Origin: Mycobacterium botniense
GTDB taxonomy: Bacteria; Actinomycetota; Actinomycetes; Mycobacteriales; Mycobacteriaceae
Reading direction: 5' to 3'
Assembly (NCBI RefSeq): GCF_010723305.1
Contig: NZ_BLKW01000004.1
Span: 1,674,001-1,738,000 of the forward strand
Length of the DNA stretch: 64,000 bases
Part shown: one piece after another, positions 1 through 9,477 of the stretch
Numbering within the stretch: position 1 is the first letter of the stretch
How the letters are laid out: every line of letters begins with the position of its first letter
The notes under the pieces: generated by a model
What the model saw: only the letters and a program-made list of their open reading frames with translations
Databases searched by the model: none
What the model was told of the DNA's origin: nothing
Program-made: the position numbers and the translations under genes

Positions 1-457
1 CGTGCAGATGCTCGGCCAGCGACCCGCCCGCCGACGTCCCCAGGTTCATGCCCACATTGAACCCATGTGGCCGCGACACCGCCTTGATGACACGGATCGC
101 CTTCTGCGTGAACGCCATCAACTCGGCGCTTTCCTTGTCGGTGAGATCCTCGAGTTCGGACACCCGCCGGTAGGGCACGATCATCAGATGCCCGGGATTG
201 TACGGATAGAGGTTGAGCACGGCGTAGACCAGCTCGCCCCGGGCGACCACCAGTCCGTCCTCATCGGGCAGTTGCGGGATATCGGTGAACGGCTGCGCGG
301 ATTTGGAGTTGTCACGGCGCACCGGCGCCTCGGCCAAATAGCTCATCCGGTACGGCGTCCACAACCGCTGCAGGTGGTCGGCCTCGCCCACACCGCGGTC
401 GATGATCGTGCGCTCGTCGGTGCTGCGATCCTCGTCTGTGCGTTCGTCGTCACTCAC
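1..457 (-). CDS. HIT-family AP4A phosphorylase-like protein (3' end missing)
   Basis: Histidine-triad nucleotide hydrolase/transferase, expected to act on diadenosine polyphosphates in the cytosol. About 152 codons are visible. The frame reads through [12 protein letters not shown] and [17 protein letters not shown], so the catalytic HxHxH motif is cut by the window edge. The GTG start at 457 lies inside the last codons of thrS, an 8-bp overlap that implies translational coupling. The thrS-HIT order matches Rv2614c-Rv2613c of M. tuberculosis. The family is certain; the exact substrate is inference from the family. Confidence 0.9.
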   Translation of the reverse strand, partial: MSDDERTDEDRSTDERTIIDRGVGEADHLQRLWTPYRMSYLAEAPVRRDNSKSAQPFTDIPQLPDEDGLVVARGELVYAVLNLYPYNPGHLMIVPYRRVSELEDLTDKESAELMAFTQKAIRVIKAVSRPHGFNVGMNLGTSAGGSLAEHLH

Positions 458-2504
458 GACTGGCTACTTTCACCAGATCGGCTGTGGGGGCAGCGTTCTC
501 GCGGTCGGCGATCCAGCCCACGATGGCTGCGACGGCGTCGTCGCGGGCCACGCCGTTGATCTGGGTGCGGTCACCGAACCGGAAGCTCACGGCACCAGCC
601 TGCATATCGCGGTCGCCGACCAGCAACATGAACGGCACCTTTCGATTGGTGTGGTGCACGATCTTCTTGGCCATCCGGTCGTCACCGGCATCGACTTCAA
701 CCCGGACCCCGTGTGACTTCAGTTGCTCAGCAACGCTTTCCAGATACGGCACGTGCTGATCGGCAACCGGTATGCCCACCACTTGCACCGGTGCCAGCCA
801 CGCCGGAAACGCCCCGGCGTAGTGCTCTGTGAGGATGCCGAAGAACCGTTCGATCGACCCGAACAGCGCCCGGTGGATCATCACCGGCCGGCGGCGGCTG
901 CCGTCGGCCGCGGTGTACTCCAGCTCGAAACGTTCGGGCGTGTTGAAGTCCAGCTGGATCGTCGATATCTGCCAAGAACGGCCCAGCGCATCGCGCGCCT
1001 GAACCGAGATCTTGGGACCGTAAAACGCCGCGCCGCCCGGATCGGGGACCAACTCCAGGCCCGACGCCTCGCCCACCGCGGCCAAAGTGGCGGTAGCTTC
1101 CTCCCATATCTGTTCGGAGCCGAAAAACTTGTCCGGATCCTTGGTGGACAGCTCCAGATAAAAGTCAGTAAGCCCGTAGTCACTGAGCAACTCCAGCACG
1201 AACCGCAGCAGCGAGGCCAGTTCGTCGCGCATTTGCTCGCGGGTGCAAAAGATGTGCGCATCATCCTGAGTCATGCCGCGGACTCGAGTCAGGCCGTGCA
1301 CCACCCCGGACTTCTCGTAGCGATAGACGGTGCCGAACTCGAAAAGCCGCAACGGCAGCTCGCGGTATGACCGCCCGCGCGAGCGGAAGATCAGGCAGTG
1401 CATCGGGCAGTTCATCGGCTTGAGGTAGTAGTCCTGCCCGGGCTTGCGCACGGTGCCGTCGACGTGGTATTCGGCGTCGATATGCAGCGGCGGGAAGATC
1501 TCGTCGGCGAACCAGTCCAGGTGCCCGGACGTGTGGTACAGCTGCGCCTTGGTGATGTGCGGGGTGTTGACGAAGTCGTAGCCCGCTTCGATGTGCTTGC
1601 GCCGCGAGTACTCCTCCAGCTCCCGGCGCACGATTCCGCCCCGCGGGTGGAAAACCGGTAGGCCCGAACCGATTTCGTCCGGGAAGCTGAACAAGTCCAA
1701 CTCCGCCCCCAGTTTGCGGTGGTCGCGGCGCTGGGCCTCTTCGATCAGCCTCAGATGGCGCTCCAGCGCCTCCTGCGACTCCCACGCAGTGCCGTAGATG
1801 CGTTGCAGGCTGGGGTTGTTCTGGTCGCCTCGCCAGTATGCGGCCGACGAGCGGGTGAGCTTGAACGCCGGAATGTAGCGGGTGGTGGGGATGTGCGGGC
1901 CGCGGCACAGATCACCCCAAACCCGTTCCCGCGTGCGCGGATCGAGATTGTCGTAGGCGGTGAGTTCGTCGCCGCCGACCTCCATCACCTCCGGGTCACC
2001 GGACTTGTCATCAACCAGCTGCAGCTTGTAGGGCTCGTCGGCCAGCTCGGCGCGGGCCTGTTCGACGGAGTCGTATACCCGCCGGGAGAACAACTGCCCG
2101 TCCTTGACGATCTGGCGCATCCGCTTCTCCAGCGCCTCCAAGTCCTGCGGGGTGAACGGCTCCGGCACGTCGAAGTCGTAGTAGAAACCATCGGCGATCG
2201 GCGGCCCGATCCCGAGTTTGGCTCCCGGGAACAAGTCCTGGACAGCCTGGGCCAGCACATGCGCACACGAGTGCCGGATAACGCTGCGCCCGTCGTCGGT
2301 ATTGGCCGCCACGGGGGTGACATCGGTGTCGCGGTCAGGAACCCAACTCAAATCACGCAGCTTGCCCTCGGCGTCGCGTACCACGACGATCGCGTCCGCA
2401 GCACCCCGGCCCGGCAATCCCGCGGCGCGCACTGCGGCCGCCGCGGTGGTGCCGGCAGGCACCCGGATCACGGCAGCTGCGGCGGGTTGTGGGGGGGCGC
2501 TCAT
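450..2504 (-). CDS. thrS: threonyl-tRNA synthetase
   Basis: Class II aminoacyl-tRNA synthetase that charges tRNA-Thr in the cytosol. It has 684 residues, normal for mycobacterial ThrS. An N-terminal TGS-like domain (about 1-65) is followed by the editing domain with the HxxxH motif (His78, His82 in HSCAHVLAQ). The catalytic core holds the zinc-ligand stretch [10 protein letters not shown] and motif 2 around [13 protein letters not shown]. The anticodon-binding domain is C-terminal (about 570-684). The ATG at 2504 is preceded by only a weak ribosome site. It is followed, with overlap, by the HIT gene. Nothing is odd here; this is a core-genome anchor. Confidence 0.97.
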   Translation of the reverse strand: MSAPPQPAAAAVIRVPAGTTAAAAVRAAGLPGRGAADAIVVVRDAEGKLRDLSWVPDRDTDVTPVAANTDDGRSVIRHSCAHVLAQAVQDLFPGAKLGIGPPIADGFYYDFDVPEPFTPQDLEALEKRMRQIVKDGQLFSRRVYDSVEQARAELADEPYKLQLVDDKSGDPEVMEVGGDELTAYDNLDPRTRERVWGDLCRGPHIPTTRYIPAFKLTRSSAAYWRGDQNNPSLQRIYGTAWESQEALERHLRLIEEAQRRDHRKLGAELDLFSFPDEIGSGLPVFHPRGGIVRRELEEYSRRKHIEAGYDFVNTPHITKAQLYHTSGHLDWFADEIFPPLHIDAEYHVDGTVRKPGQDYYLKPMNCPMHCLIFRSRGRSYRELPLRLFEFGTVYRYEKSGVVHGLTRVRGMTQDDAHIFCTREQMRDELASLLRFVLELLSDYGLTDFYLELSTKDPDKFFGSEQIWEEATATLAAVGEASGLELVPDPGGAAFYGPKISVQARDALGRSWQISTIQLDFNTPERFELEYTAADGSRRRPVMIHRALFGSIERFFGILTEHYAGAFPAWLAPVQVVGIPVADQHVPYLESVAEQLKSHGVRVEVDAGDDRMAKKIVHHTNRKVPFMLLVGDRDMQAGAVSFRFGDRTQINGVARDDAVAAIVGWIADRENAAPTADLVKVASRE

Positions 2505-2619
2505 CAGCGAATCTCCAAGGCCTTCAGCGAGTCGGAACGGTAGCGACCATGCTATCGGGACGTCGGGTCGGCGGCCTCACAGCTGGCCGGGCCGGGCGGC
2601 TCCTGGGCTTGGGGTGCTG

Positions 2620-3492
2620 CTACGCGTTCTGTTCTCCGATCGCCCCCAATAACTCGAACTCTTCGTCGGAGAGCCTGATTTCAGCGGCGGCGACGTTTTC
2701 TTCCAGGTGCGCCACCCTGGACGTTCCCGGGATCGGCAACATCACCGGCGAGCGACGCAACAACCAGGCCAGAGCCATCTGCGACGGTGTCGCCCGGTGT
2801 TCGGCAGCCATCCGCGCCAGCGGGCTGTCGGGCGCGGCCAGCGGACCGGCGGCCAACGGGAACCAGGGAATGAAGCCGATGCCCTGCGCGGTGCAGGCGT
2901 CCACGACCGGCTCGGCGCTCCGGGCGGTCAGATTGAACAGGTTCTGCACCGACACGATCGGGGTGACCTGCTGGGCAGCGGCCAGCTGGTCGGTGTCGAC
3001 CTCCGACAGACCGATATGCCGAATCTTGCCCTCGTCTTTGAGTTTGGCCAGCTCGCCAACCTGGTCCGCCAGCGGGAAATTCGGGTCGACGCGGTGCAGC
3101 TGGAACAGGTCGATGCGCTCGACGCCCAGCCGCCGCAGGCTCATCTCACACTCTTGGCGTAGATAGCTGGGGTGGCCCAGCGGAATCCACACATCGGGCC
3201 CGGTGCGCAGCAGCCCGGCCTTGGTGGCGACGACCACACCGTCATAGGGATGCAGCGCCTCCCGGATGATCTCCTCGGAAACATACGGGCCGTAGGAATC
3301 AGCGGTGTCGATGAAGTTGACGCCGAGCTGCACAGCGCGACGCAGCACCCGAATGGCTTCGTCACGGTCTGCGGGCGGACCCCACACCCCCTTGCCGGTC
3401 AGCCGCATCGCGCCAAAACCCAGCCGGTTGACGGTCAGATCCCCGCCGAGGGTGAACGTTCCAGATGCCTGTGCGATGGGTTGGATAGTCAC
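2620..3492 (-). CDS. aldo/keto reductase
   Basis: NADPH-dependent oxidoreductase of the AKR TIM-barrel family, 290 residues from a GTG start (VTIQPIAQ). A longer in-frame start at 3549 adds a non-conserved Gly/Arg-rich tail and is less likely. Visible family residues are the Asp-Tyr pair in [13 protein letters not shown], the Lys in VVATKAG, the His in LFQLHRVD, and the C-terminal NADP-binding stretch [16 protein letters not shown]. It is transcribed toward thrS with a 115-bp gap, so it may be its own unit. The substrate cannot be told from sequence. Confidence 0.92.
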   Translation of the reverse strand: MTIQPIAQASGTFTLGGDLTVNRLGFGAMRLTGKGVWGPPADRDEAIRVLRRAVQLGVNFIDTADSYGPYVSEEIIREALHPYDGVVVATKAGLLRTGPDVWIPLGHPSYLRQECEMSLRRLGVERIDLFQLHRVDPNFPLADQVGELAKLKDEGKIRHIGLSEVDTDQLAAAQQVTPIVSVQNLFNLTARSAEPVVDACTAQGIGFIPWFPLAAGPLAAPDSPLARMAAEHRATPSQMALAWLLRRSPVMLPIPGTSRVAHLEENVAAAEIRLSDEEFELLGAIGEQNA

Positions 3493-3593
3493 ACCACTCG
3501 ACGCTACTCCACGGCCCGGACCGGCCCGTCCGGGCAAACCCGCACCCACCGACGATTTATTGCACAGATGTCAGGCATCTCAGGTTCCTATCA

Positions 3594-3601
3594 GCTATTC
3601 T
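3594..3601. repeat. left target-site duplication of the ISL3 element
   Basis: GCTATTCT directly abuts the left inverted repeat at 3602. It is repeated exactly at 5023-5030, outside the right inverted repeat. An 8-bp duplication is the size expected for ISL3-family transposition. Confidence 0.9.
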
Positions 3602-5022
3602 GGCTCTTCGCAGTTGAGGGTGTAGAGGTGGTCGGCGCGTCGCTGCCGGGATAGGGGTCGAGGTCTTCTGATGATGGGAGTTTCCATACTGCCTATCAGA
3701 AGACCTCGACGTGCCTGACGCTACCTTCGCTTGCCCCGATCTGACCATGTTCTGCCGCCTTGATGAGCTCGGGCTGGAGGTGACCGGCCAACGCCTGCAG
3801 GCTGATCGGGCGGTGCTGGCGTGCCGGATCGTCGATGACGACTCGTGGTGTCGCCGCTGCGGGGAACAGGGCACCCCCCGCGACACCGTCACTCGGGAAT
3901 TGGCGCATGAGCCGTTCGGGTGGCGGCCGACGACCTTGCTGGTCACCGTGCGCCGTTACCGGTGTGCCGGCTGTGCGCATGTGTGGCGCCAAGACAGCAG
4001 TGCTGCGGCCGAGCCGCGGGCCAAGCTGTCGCGACGGGCTCTGCGTTGGGCCTTGGAAGCCCTGGTGTGTCAACACCTGAGCGTGGCACGAGTCGCTGAA
4101 GGCCTCGGGTGTCGTGGAACACCGCCAACAGCGCGGTGCTGGCCGAAGGCCGGCGCGTGCTCATCGACGATCCCGGCCGGTTCGACGGTGTGCGCGTCAT
4201 CGGCGTCGACGAGCACGTGTGGCGCCACACCCGCAAAGGCGACAAGCACGTCACGGTGATCATCGATCTGACCGCGGTGCGCGACGGAACCGGTCCTGCT
4301 CGGCTGCTCGACATGGTCGAAGGACGCTCCAAACAGGCCTTCAAGACCTGGCTAGCTGAGCGGCCCAAATCCTGGCGTGACGGCGTGCAAGTCGTTGCGA
4401 TGGACGGATTCACCGGGTTCAAGACCGCCACCAGCGACGAACTGCCCGAAGCGGTCGCGGTGATGGACCCTTCCATGTGGTCCGGCTCGCCGGTGACGCC
4501 CTCGATGAGTGCCGACGCCGCGTCCAGCTGGACACCTGCGGGCACCGTGGCCGCAAAACCGATCCGCTCTACGCCTGCCGGCACACCCTACACACCGGCG
4601 CCGACCTGCTCACCGACAAACAGAAGATCCGGCTGCACGCCCTGTTCGCCGCCGACGCCCATGTCGAGGTTGAAGCCACCTGGACGATCTATCAGCGCAC
4701 CGTCGCTGCCTACCGCGAACCCAACCGGGCCAAGGGCCGCGCGATGATGCAGGCCGTGATCGACACCCTCAGCCGTGGCGTCCCCAAAGCCCTGCGCGAG
4801 CTCATCACACTGGGCCGCACGTTGAAGAAACGGGCCGGCGACATCCTGGCCTACTTCGACCGGCCTGGAACCAGCAACGGCCCAACCGAAGCCATCAACG
4901 GCCGACTCGAACACCTGCGCGGCTCCGCCTTCGGATTTCGCAACCTCACCAACTACATCGCCCGATCACTACTAGAAACCGGCGGATTCAGACCCCAACT
5001 ACACCCTCAATCATGAAGAGCC
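3602..5022 (+). mobile_element. ISL3-family insertion sequence, 1421 bp, complete ends
   Basis: The element is bounded by 24-bp imperfect terminal inverted repeats at 3602-3625 and 4999-5022 (20 of 24 positions match; outer GGCTCTTC and inner TTGAGGGTGTAG are identical). It is flanked by the exact 8-bp duplication GCTATTCT. It contains one transposase frame broken by two single-base deletions. The transposase stop codon lies within the right repeat. It inserted between the aldo/keto reductase and the secreted-protein gene. The intact ends and duplication point to a recent insertion, in contrast with the broken transposase. Confidence 0.93.
3711..5016 (+). pseudogene. ISL3-family transposase, frameshifted twice
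   Basis: The protein is readable over the full length in three frames. Frame one has the N-terminal zinc-finger region (CRRCGEQGT and RCAGCAHVW). Near 4107 one G is missing from a G run, and homology continues at VSWNTANSAVLAEG. That segment holds the DDE catalytic Asp region VIGVDEHVWRH and VVAMDG. Near 4469 a second base is missing before FHVVRLAGDALDECRRR. The last segment contains the catalytic Glu region GTSNGPTEAINGRLEHLRG and ends at 5016. Repairing the two deletions would give about 435 residues, normal for the family. Confidence 0.9.
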
Positions 5023-5030
5023 GCTATTCT
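5023..5030. repeat. right target-site duplication of the ISL3 element
   Basis: Exact copy of the 8-bp sequence at 3594-3601, immediately outside the right inverted repeat. Confidence 0.9.
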
Positions 5031-5068
5031 TTAGGCACCTTCGTCAATATCCGCTCCAGGAGATAGCC

Positions 5069-6127
5069 ATGACACACACCTCACCTGCCACTGCAGTATC
5101 CGATGTCACCGATGCGCCGAGGACCGGCACCCGGCGGCGAAGCCTGATGGTTGCCGGTGCCGCGATCACCGGTGCCGGACTGATCGCCAGCTGCCCGCTC
5201 ACACCCGGAGTCGCCGGGGTGCCGTACCGGGCGATCGAATTGACCAGCTCAGCCGTCGCCGATTTGGGAGCTCTGGGCAGCGACGCCAGCACTGCGGTCC
5301 AGGGCATCGTCGCTGACCTGGCCGGCGCCGGTGCGCTGCCGGGTGCCGTGAGTACCTCGTACCCGTGGGTGAAAACCCCGCTCGACGTCATCAGCACCTC
5401 GTTCAGCAATGTCTCCGAGACCGCTCAGCGGTTCCTGGCCGACCCCTTCCCGGTGATCAACCAACTGATTGCCAACCAGGTGGCCTACGCCGACACCGTG
5501 GTCACATCGCTGGCGGCGGGCGGCTCCAGCCTTGCCGACTTCGTCACGGGCAGCGAGTCGACCGACCTGCTGCCGTCGCTGACGGCCCTTGTCGAGGCGC
5601 TAGCCAGCGGCAACTTCTCGGAGGTCGGCCCCGCGTTCACCAATATCTTCGACGGGTTTCTCATCAACCCGGGTGAGGCGCTGGTGAACGGCGGCGTGTT
5701 CGATATCCCGATCGACATGACCTATCACCTGTACCAAGTGGTCGACACGCTGCTCGGCCCCTCCAACGCCGGGCTGCTGAGTATCACCGGCGGGGTTCTG
5801 GGCTCGTTTGAGGCCGGGTTCATTCAGGCCGCCGAAGCCGCGGATATCGCGGCCACCGCATTCAGCGCCGGGCAGCCGCTCGAAGCGCTCTATGACGCCG
5901 TGAACATTCCGTCTTCGGCGTTGTATGGCTTGCTGAACGGGATCGACGACTCGGTCAACAACATCTACTTCGCTGGCCTTCTGACGCCGGCGGACTCATT
6001 CTCGGTCAGCGGCGGATTGCTGGCCAACCTGGTGACCATCCTGCCGGCCGCGATCGCCGCGGACCTGGCGGCAACCCCGGTCGTGAACGCCATGTCGATG
6101 GCTCTCGACCTGCTTGCCGGGCTGTGA
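5069..6127 (+). CDS. secreted mycobacterial protein, GjpA/PE-PPE-tail-like
   Basis: 352 residues. An N-terminal TGTRRRSLMVAGAAITGAG stretch (about 22-40) looks like a Tat-type or uncleaved signal sequence. The rest is a low-charge, Ala/Gly/Ser/Leu-rich body of amphipathic helices (DVISTSFSNVSETAQRF; VVDTLLGPSNAGLL). This composition is typical of mycobacterial cell-envelope proteins annotated as GjpA-like porins or PE/PPE-associated secreted proteins. I recognise the style rather than a precise family. It starts 46 bp after the ISL3 element, so the insertion may have removed or replaced its promoter. In M. tuberculosis this slot carries a PE_PGRS gene. Confidence 0.75.
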   Translation: MTHTSPATAVSDVTDAPRTGTRRRSLMVAGAAITGAGLIASCPLTPGVAGVPYRAIELTSSAVADLGALGSDASTAVQGIVADLAGAGALPGAVSTSYPWVKTPLDVISTSFSNVSETAQRFLADPFPVINQLIANQVAYADTVVTSLAAGGSSLADFVTGSESTDLLPSLTALVEALASGNFSEVGPAFTNIFDGFLINPGEALVNGGVFDIPIDMTYHLYQVVDTLLGPSNAGLLSITGGVLGSFEAGFIQAAEAADIAATAFSAGQPLEALYDAVNIPSSALYGLLNGIDDSVNNIYFAGLLTPADSFSVSGGLLANLVTILPAAIAADLAATPVVNAMSMALDLLAGL

Positions 6128-6210
6128 GGCGCCGGTAGCCGGGCCGGCCGGCGCATCGCCACTGCGACCCGCGAAATCCGGCGGGGGCGGCGGCATGGCA
6201 AGCTGGGCGC

Positions 6211-6708
6211 GTGGACTTGAGCATGCTGACCCAGCTCCCGTTCACCTACCCCGACGTGGGTGCCACTGCCGGCCCGCCGCCCCCCGGATATCGCCACTTC
6301 GGCTTTGTCAGCCAAATCGGTGCCGGCCAACAGCGATTCGACGAGGCCGCCGACGCACTGATGCACTGGGGTATGCAGCGTGGCGCTGGCCTGCGGGTGC
6401 ACGCCAGCAGTGAGGTGGTCGCAGTCAACGCGGTGGTGCTGGTCGGGCTCGGGTTTCTGCGCGCACCCTGCCGCGTGGTCTATGTCATCGACGAGCCCGA
6501 TCTTTGCGGATTCGCCTATGGCACCCTGCCCGGTCATCCCGAGTCGGGCGAGGAGCGGTTCGCGGTGCGCCACGACCCGGTCACCGCCGCGGTATACGCC
6601 GAAGTGGCCGCGTTCTCCCGCCCGGCATCCTGGTGGAGCAAAGCGGGCGGACCGCTGGTGTCGCTGGCCCAGCGCGCTATCGCCAAACGTTATCTGCGCG
6701 CGGTGTGA
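6211..6708 (+). CDS. DUF1990 family protein
   Basis: 165 residues from a GTG start at 6211 (VDLSMLTQLPFTYPDVG). The pattern PPGYRHFGFVSQIGAGQQRFDEAADALMHW, followed by HASSEVVAVNAVVLVGLGF and FAYGTLPGHPESGEERF, is characteristic of DUF1990, whose biochemical role is unknown. It likely corresponds to Rv2616 by size and position near thrS. It is soluble, with no signal peptide. It sits alone on the plus strand, 83 bp after the secreted-protein gene. Confidence 0.85.
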   Translation: MDLSMLTQLPFTYPDVGATAGPPPPGYRHFGFVSQIGAGQQRFDEAADALMHWGMQRGAGLRVHASSEVVAVNAVVLVGLGFLRAPCRVVYVIDEPDLCGFAYGTLPGHPESGEERFAVRHDPVTAAVYAEVAAFSRPASWWSKAGGPLVSLAQRAIAKRYLRAV

Positions 6709-7214
6709 TATCCACTGGGGCGCGCGGACGGGGCCGGTGATCGGTCCGCTCGGTTCATGTCCGCCACCCGGCGAATGCCTCCGGCCAACCGGCCATGGCG
6801 ACGAGCCCGTCCCGCCCGATGGTTTACGCAATCACGATTATGACAATTACGGGGCTGGAGCGCAGTTTCCGGAGATCCAGAAAAGCAACCGAATCCATGA
6901 CTTTCACCGACCTCGACGTCCGGCAGCGACACACGCCGGACACGTAGCCGCGCCACCTCCGCTGCCCGTTCGCGCTCGTCAACGACTACGATTTCGCGCA
7001 CTCGCATGAAAAGCTCCAAGCAGACTATGCGGCTACCGCAGGGAGCACCTGGCCCGCCTCTGCCCCGCGACCCCCGGTCCTGGCCGACACCCCCGATGTC
7101 ATCGAGGCCGACGTGCACGGCCCAAACCCGCAGCGACGCCGATGAGCGGACGGTACTCTCACAACCAGCCACGGCGGATGCCCACCGCCACGTCCTCGAA
7201 GACGGGTTTTGTCG
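6709..7214. other. about 500 bp without a convincing gene
   Basis: Open frames exist on both strands, but none shows a recognisable domain, mycobacterial codon bias or a good ribosome site. I see no tRNA, strong palindrome or DosR-like box here. It may be an eroded gene. Confidence 0.5.
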
Positions 7215-7550
7215 ATGATGAAGAAGTTCTCGTTAACAGCTCTGGCCCGCGAACAGCTTGATCGCGCAGCCAACGAAGGTAGCGGACGCAGTGCCACCAC
7301 GATCTTCGGCGGTCACGAACATATATTGAGGCAGACCGTCATTGCCCTGCGCGAAGGGCACACACTTGCCGACCATGACAACCCCGGTGAGGCAACTCTT
7401 CAAGTCTTGACCGGCCGGGTTCGCCTCACCGCCGGCCACAACGAATGGATCGGCCGTGCCGGCGATTTTTTGGTGGTGCCTGACGAGAAGCATGGTCTGG
7501 ACGCTTTGGAGAACTCGACAGTCCTGCTGACCGTGGCAAAAAAGCCTTAG
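7215..7550 (+). CDS. small cupin-domain protein
   Basis: 111 residues forming one cupin beta-barrel. Cupin motif 1 is degenerate (HTLADHDNPGEATLQVLTGRV) and motif 2 is GDFLVVPDEKHGLDALENS. The usual metal ligands are only partly present (His and Glu in motif 1, His in motif 2). Two adjacent ATGs (7215, 7218) are possible starts; I chose 7215. In length and position it resembles Rv2619c, although the orientation relative to its neighbours may differ. Function unknown; small cupins of this type are often redox or stress associated. Confidence 0.8.
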   Translation: MMKKFSLTALAREQLDRAANEGSGRSATTIFGGHEHILRQTVIALREGHTLADHDNPGEATLQVLTGRVRLTAGHNEWIGRAGDFLVVPDEKHGLDALENSTVLLTVAKKP

Positions 7551-7596
7551 GAAGTCGGCTTCCCGTCCGTGATGGCCCGCTGATTCGGACGCTTCG

Positions 7597-8022
7597 TCAG
7601 CCCGATAGCAGCAGAATACCGGCCGCGAGCAATGCGGTCAGTTTGATCACCTCCAAGCAGACATAGCAATAGTGAGCGCGTGAGCGCGGCGCATTGAGCC
7701 CGGCCAATACCCTGTCGGAACGACGGTTCAGGAAGGGTCGCACCGCGATCAACTGGCAAGCCAGCGCACCGACGGCGACTACGAAAGCCACTATGGCTTG
7801 CGCCGGTACCGGGCTGCTCGCGAGGCACACCCCGATAACGATCGCCACGTTGACCTCGACGCTGTTCAGCGCGCGGAACACCAGACGGCCGATGCCCAGC
7901 CCGATCTGCAGCGTCACGTTGGGAGCACGGAACTTCAGCGGGGCCTCGAGAAACGAGATCGCAACGATCATGCCGATCCAGACGAAAATGACAGCGGCCG
8001 CCACCGCCGCCGCGGTACTCAC
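7597..8022 (-). CDS. four-helix integral membrane protein (Rv2620c-like)
   Basis: 141 residues with four predicted membrane segments (AAAVAAAVIFVWIGMIVAI, then about 60-80, 85-105 and 122-140). The GTG start at 8022 overlaps the TGA of the upstream regulator gene (GTGA), so the two are translationally coupled. The longer frame starting at 8112 would overlap the regulator by about 90 bp and is unlikely. Length and pairing with the regulator match Rv2620c. A CYVCLEV pair of cysteines in the last helix region is notable. Function unknown; coupling suggests it acts with the regulator. Confidence 0.85.
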   Translation of the reverse strand: MSTAAAVAAAVIFVWIGMIVAISFLEAPLKFRAPNVTLQIGLGIGRLVFRALNSVEVNVAIVIGVCLASSPVPAQAIVAFVVAVGALACQLIAVRPFLNRRSDRVLAGLNAPRSRAHYCYVCLEVIKLTALLAAGILLLSG

Positions 8023-8702
8023 CGTGTGGTCCTCAGCGGACGCAAGTGCGCCAGACATAAATCCGGTTCCACCAACGGATCGAGCCGGTCGACGGTGAAC
8101 GGCGCGTTCCAAGTGTGCAGTGCCCCCTGCATGATCCCCAAATGGATCGGGCAGACGACGCCGCTTTGCAGTTCAGCGAGCTCAAGAAACGGGCAGTGGC
8201 GCAGACCGATCTGCTTTTCCCGACCCGACCGGCGGCGTTCCGGTGCGAACCCGAGCTCCTCGAGCGCCCTGACGAGATGGTTGAGAGCCGCTTGGGAGCC
8301 AACCTTCCGAGCGTGCCGCCCCGCAATGGTCGGCGCCGGCAGTCGCCGTCCCCAGGCGCGGCCCGCAGCCAGCGCTTTGGTGCGCGAATTACGCTCGCCA
8401 GCAAGGCTCATGACCAGAATCTCGGCGAGCAGCCGGTACCGACGCGGGCCGCGGGGATCCATCTGGGCGATCGCACGAAACAGCTGCGGCGGGCGCCCCG
8501 GCCGCTTCTGATCGGGTGCGACCTGCTCCACAAGAGCCTCGCCGACCAGGTTTTCGAGGTGAAAGCGCACGGTATTGGGGTGCACACGCAGCTCGTCGGC
8601 GATCGCGGCGATACTCATCGGGGAGGATGCGGCCTTGAGCACACGAAGCACGTCACGCCGCCGCCCTGGGACTTCTTGCGAGGACTTCGCCATATCGCTC
8701 AT
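8019..8702 (-). CDS. ArsR/SufR-like winged-helix regulator with C-terminal Cys cluster (Rv2621c-like)
   Basis: 227 residues (224 if the internal ATG at 8693 is used). The N-terminal winged helix (about 12-75) includes SSPMSIAAIADELRVHPNTV and the wing VAPDQKRPGRPPQLF. This is the COG2345-type arrangement seen in SufR. The C-terminal half has HCPFLELAELQSGVVCPIH and DLCLAH, three spaced Cys plus His residues that could hold an Fe-S cluster or metal. The ATG at 8702 overlaps the TGA of the small upstream frame (ATGA). The gene is cotranscribed with the downstream membrane protein. The DNA-binding function is solid; the ligand (Fe-S, NO or redox) is inference. Confidence 0.88.
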   Translation of the reverse strand: MSDMAKSSQEVPGRRRDVLRVLKAASSPMSIAAIADELRVHPNTVRFHLENLVGEALVEQVAPDQKRPGRPPQLFRAIAQMDPRGPRRYRLLAEILVMSLAGERNSRTKALAAGRAWGRRLPAPTIAGRHARKVGSQAALNHLVRALEELGFAPERRRSGREKQIGLRHCPFLELAELQSGVVCPIHLGIMQGALHTWNAPFTVDRLDPLVEPDLCLAHLRPLRTTR

Positions 8703-8815
8703 AGTCTTTCACGATCGGCGGATGCCGCGTTGTCGCCCTCATACAGTCGCTCAGACCACGCTCTGCAGCCCCGGACCATCACATTAACACCCGGCTTCCC
8801 GGTCACATAGGTCAT
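8699..8815 (-). pseudogene. collapsed ferredoxin gene, now a 38-codon leader frame
   Basis: Begins MTYVTGKPGVNVM, almost identical to the start of the intact FdxA at 9837 (MTYVIGKPCVDVM). The first cluster Cys is changed to Gly and the cluster-binding core is gone. It ends YEGDNAASADRERL, resembling the FdxA tail around RADNAAFFYETLPGRDE. It therefore looks like N- and C-terminal pieces joined by an in-frame internal deletion. The TGA (8701-8699) overlaps the ATG of the downstream regulator as ATGA. The upstream DNA also resembles the fdxA promoter. It cannot bind an Fe-S cluster; a role as a translational leader is inference. Confidence 0.8.
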
Positions 8816-8825
8816 GCACAAACAG

Positions 8826-8849
8826 TTTACACAGTAAATATTATAGAAA
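8826..8849 (-). promoter_or_regulatory. degenerate copy of the fdxA operator
   Basis: TTTACACAG-N6-TTATAGAAA lies 11 bp upstream of the leader frame, the same geometry as the site before fdxA (10 bp). The arms pair at 5 of 9 positions, against 8 of 9 at fdxA. The surrounding DNA is strongly AT-rich for this genome. Confidence 0.6.
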
Positions 8850-8862
8850 CAGTTGAGGGGGG

Positions 8863-9309
8863 TTAACGGGGTGAGCGTCTCACCAAAGCGTCAAGTTCGC
8901 GGGCGTCACCTCCAGCCAGCCGGCGATGCATCGCCCACGCGATCCGGGCGGCCTGGGTTTTCGCGTGCTCGGCCACCGGACCGCAGTACATCTCATCGAC
9001 GGTGCTGTTCCAGGTGATCAGCCAGCGGATGAAATGACGGCTACTCAAAGGGGTTCGATGATGAACGTGTCGGTGCGCATCCAGCGCACTCCCCCGATAA
9101 CGCCCGGCGCGAAATAACACCGTCTCCCAGAAGTCACACATCGTCGGGATGTGGGAGTCCACACCGCGAGCACGCACCTCGGCGAACGGCTCGCCGAGCA
9201 TCTCGTCGACCAGTACTCGACCGTAGAAACGTCTCAGTAGTGCTTCCACGTCGGCGCGGCCGGACAGATCTGCCCGCACCTGCGTCAGCGGGTTCTTAGC
9301 AGGGCTCAT
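8863..9309 (-). CDS. group III truncated haemoglobin
   Basis: 148-residue globin with a 2-over-2 fold, expected to bind haem and handle O2 or NO in the cytosol. Visible features are ADVEALLRRFYGRVLVDEML (helices A/B), FWETVLFRAGRYRG, and the proximal-His region HHRTPLSSRHFIRWL typical of group III members, which lack the glycine motifs of groups I and II. I chose the ATG at 9309; a GTG at 9312 is also possible. It lies between the ferredoxin gene and the SufR-like regulator unit on the same strand, with an operator-like repeat about 110 bp upstream. A redox/NO-defence role fits the context. Confidence 0.9.
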   Translation of the reverse strand: MSPAKNPLTQVRADLSGRADVEALLRRFYGRVLVDEMLGEPFAEVRARGVDSHIPTMCDFWETVLFRAGRYRGSALDAHRHVHHRTPLSSRHFIRWLITWNSTVDEMYCGPVAEHAKTQAARIAWAMHRRLAGGDARELDALVRRSPR

Positions 9310-9420
9310 CACGTCCCGTACCCCTCAACCACGTTCTTACATTTGAGATCATGAAAACTCTCGCGTATTAGACTTGCTGACGACCATGATGGCTTTACGT
9401 AGCGAAAATCATATGTCTAG

Positions 9421-9444
9421 TTTAGATAATAGCTATTGTATAAA
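9421..9444 (-). promoter_or_regulatory. operator-like inverted repeat upstream of the globin gene
   Basis: TTTAGATAA-N6-TTGTATAAA, arms 7 of 9 complementary, with the same 9-6-9 spacing and identical right half as the site upstream of fdxA. It lies about 112 bp upstream of the globin start. It overlaps a second inverted repeat, AGCTATT-N9-AATAGCT (9431-9453). Confidence 0.7.
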
Positions 9445-9477
9445 CAAATAGCTGACTTGCTGTCCAGGTGATCGCGT

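Noticed and set aside
3711..5016. Programmed frameshifting in the ISL3 transposase
   Set aside because: ISL3 enzymes come from single frames, and the two changes are simple deletions at different places; not the A-run slippage of two-ORF elements.
6690..7172. Minus-strand 160-codon frame between the DUF1990 and cupin genes
   Set aside because: No domain or ribosome site; likely chance in high-GC DNA.
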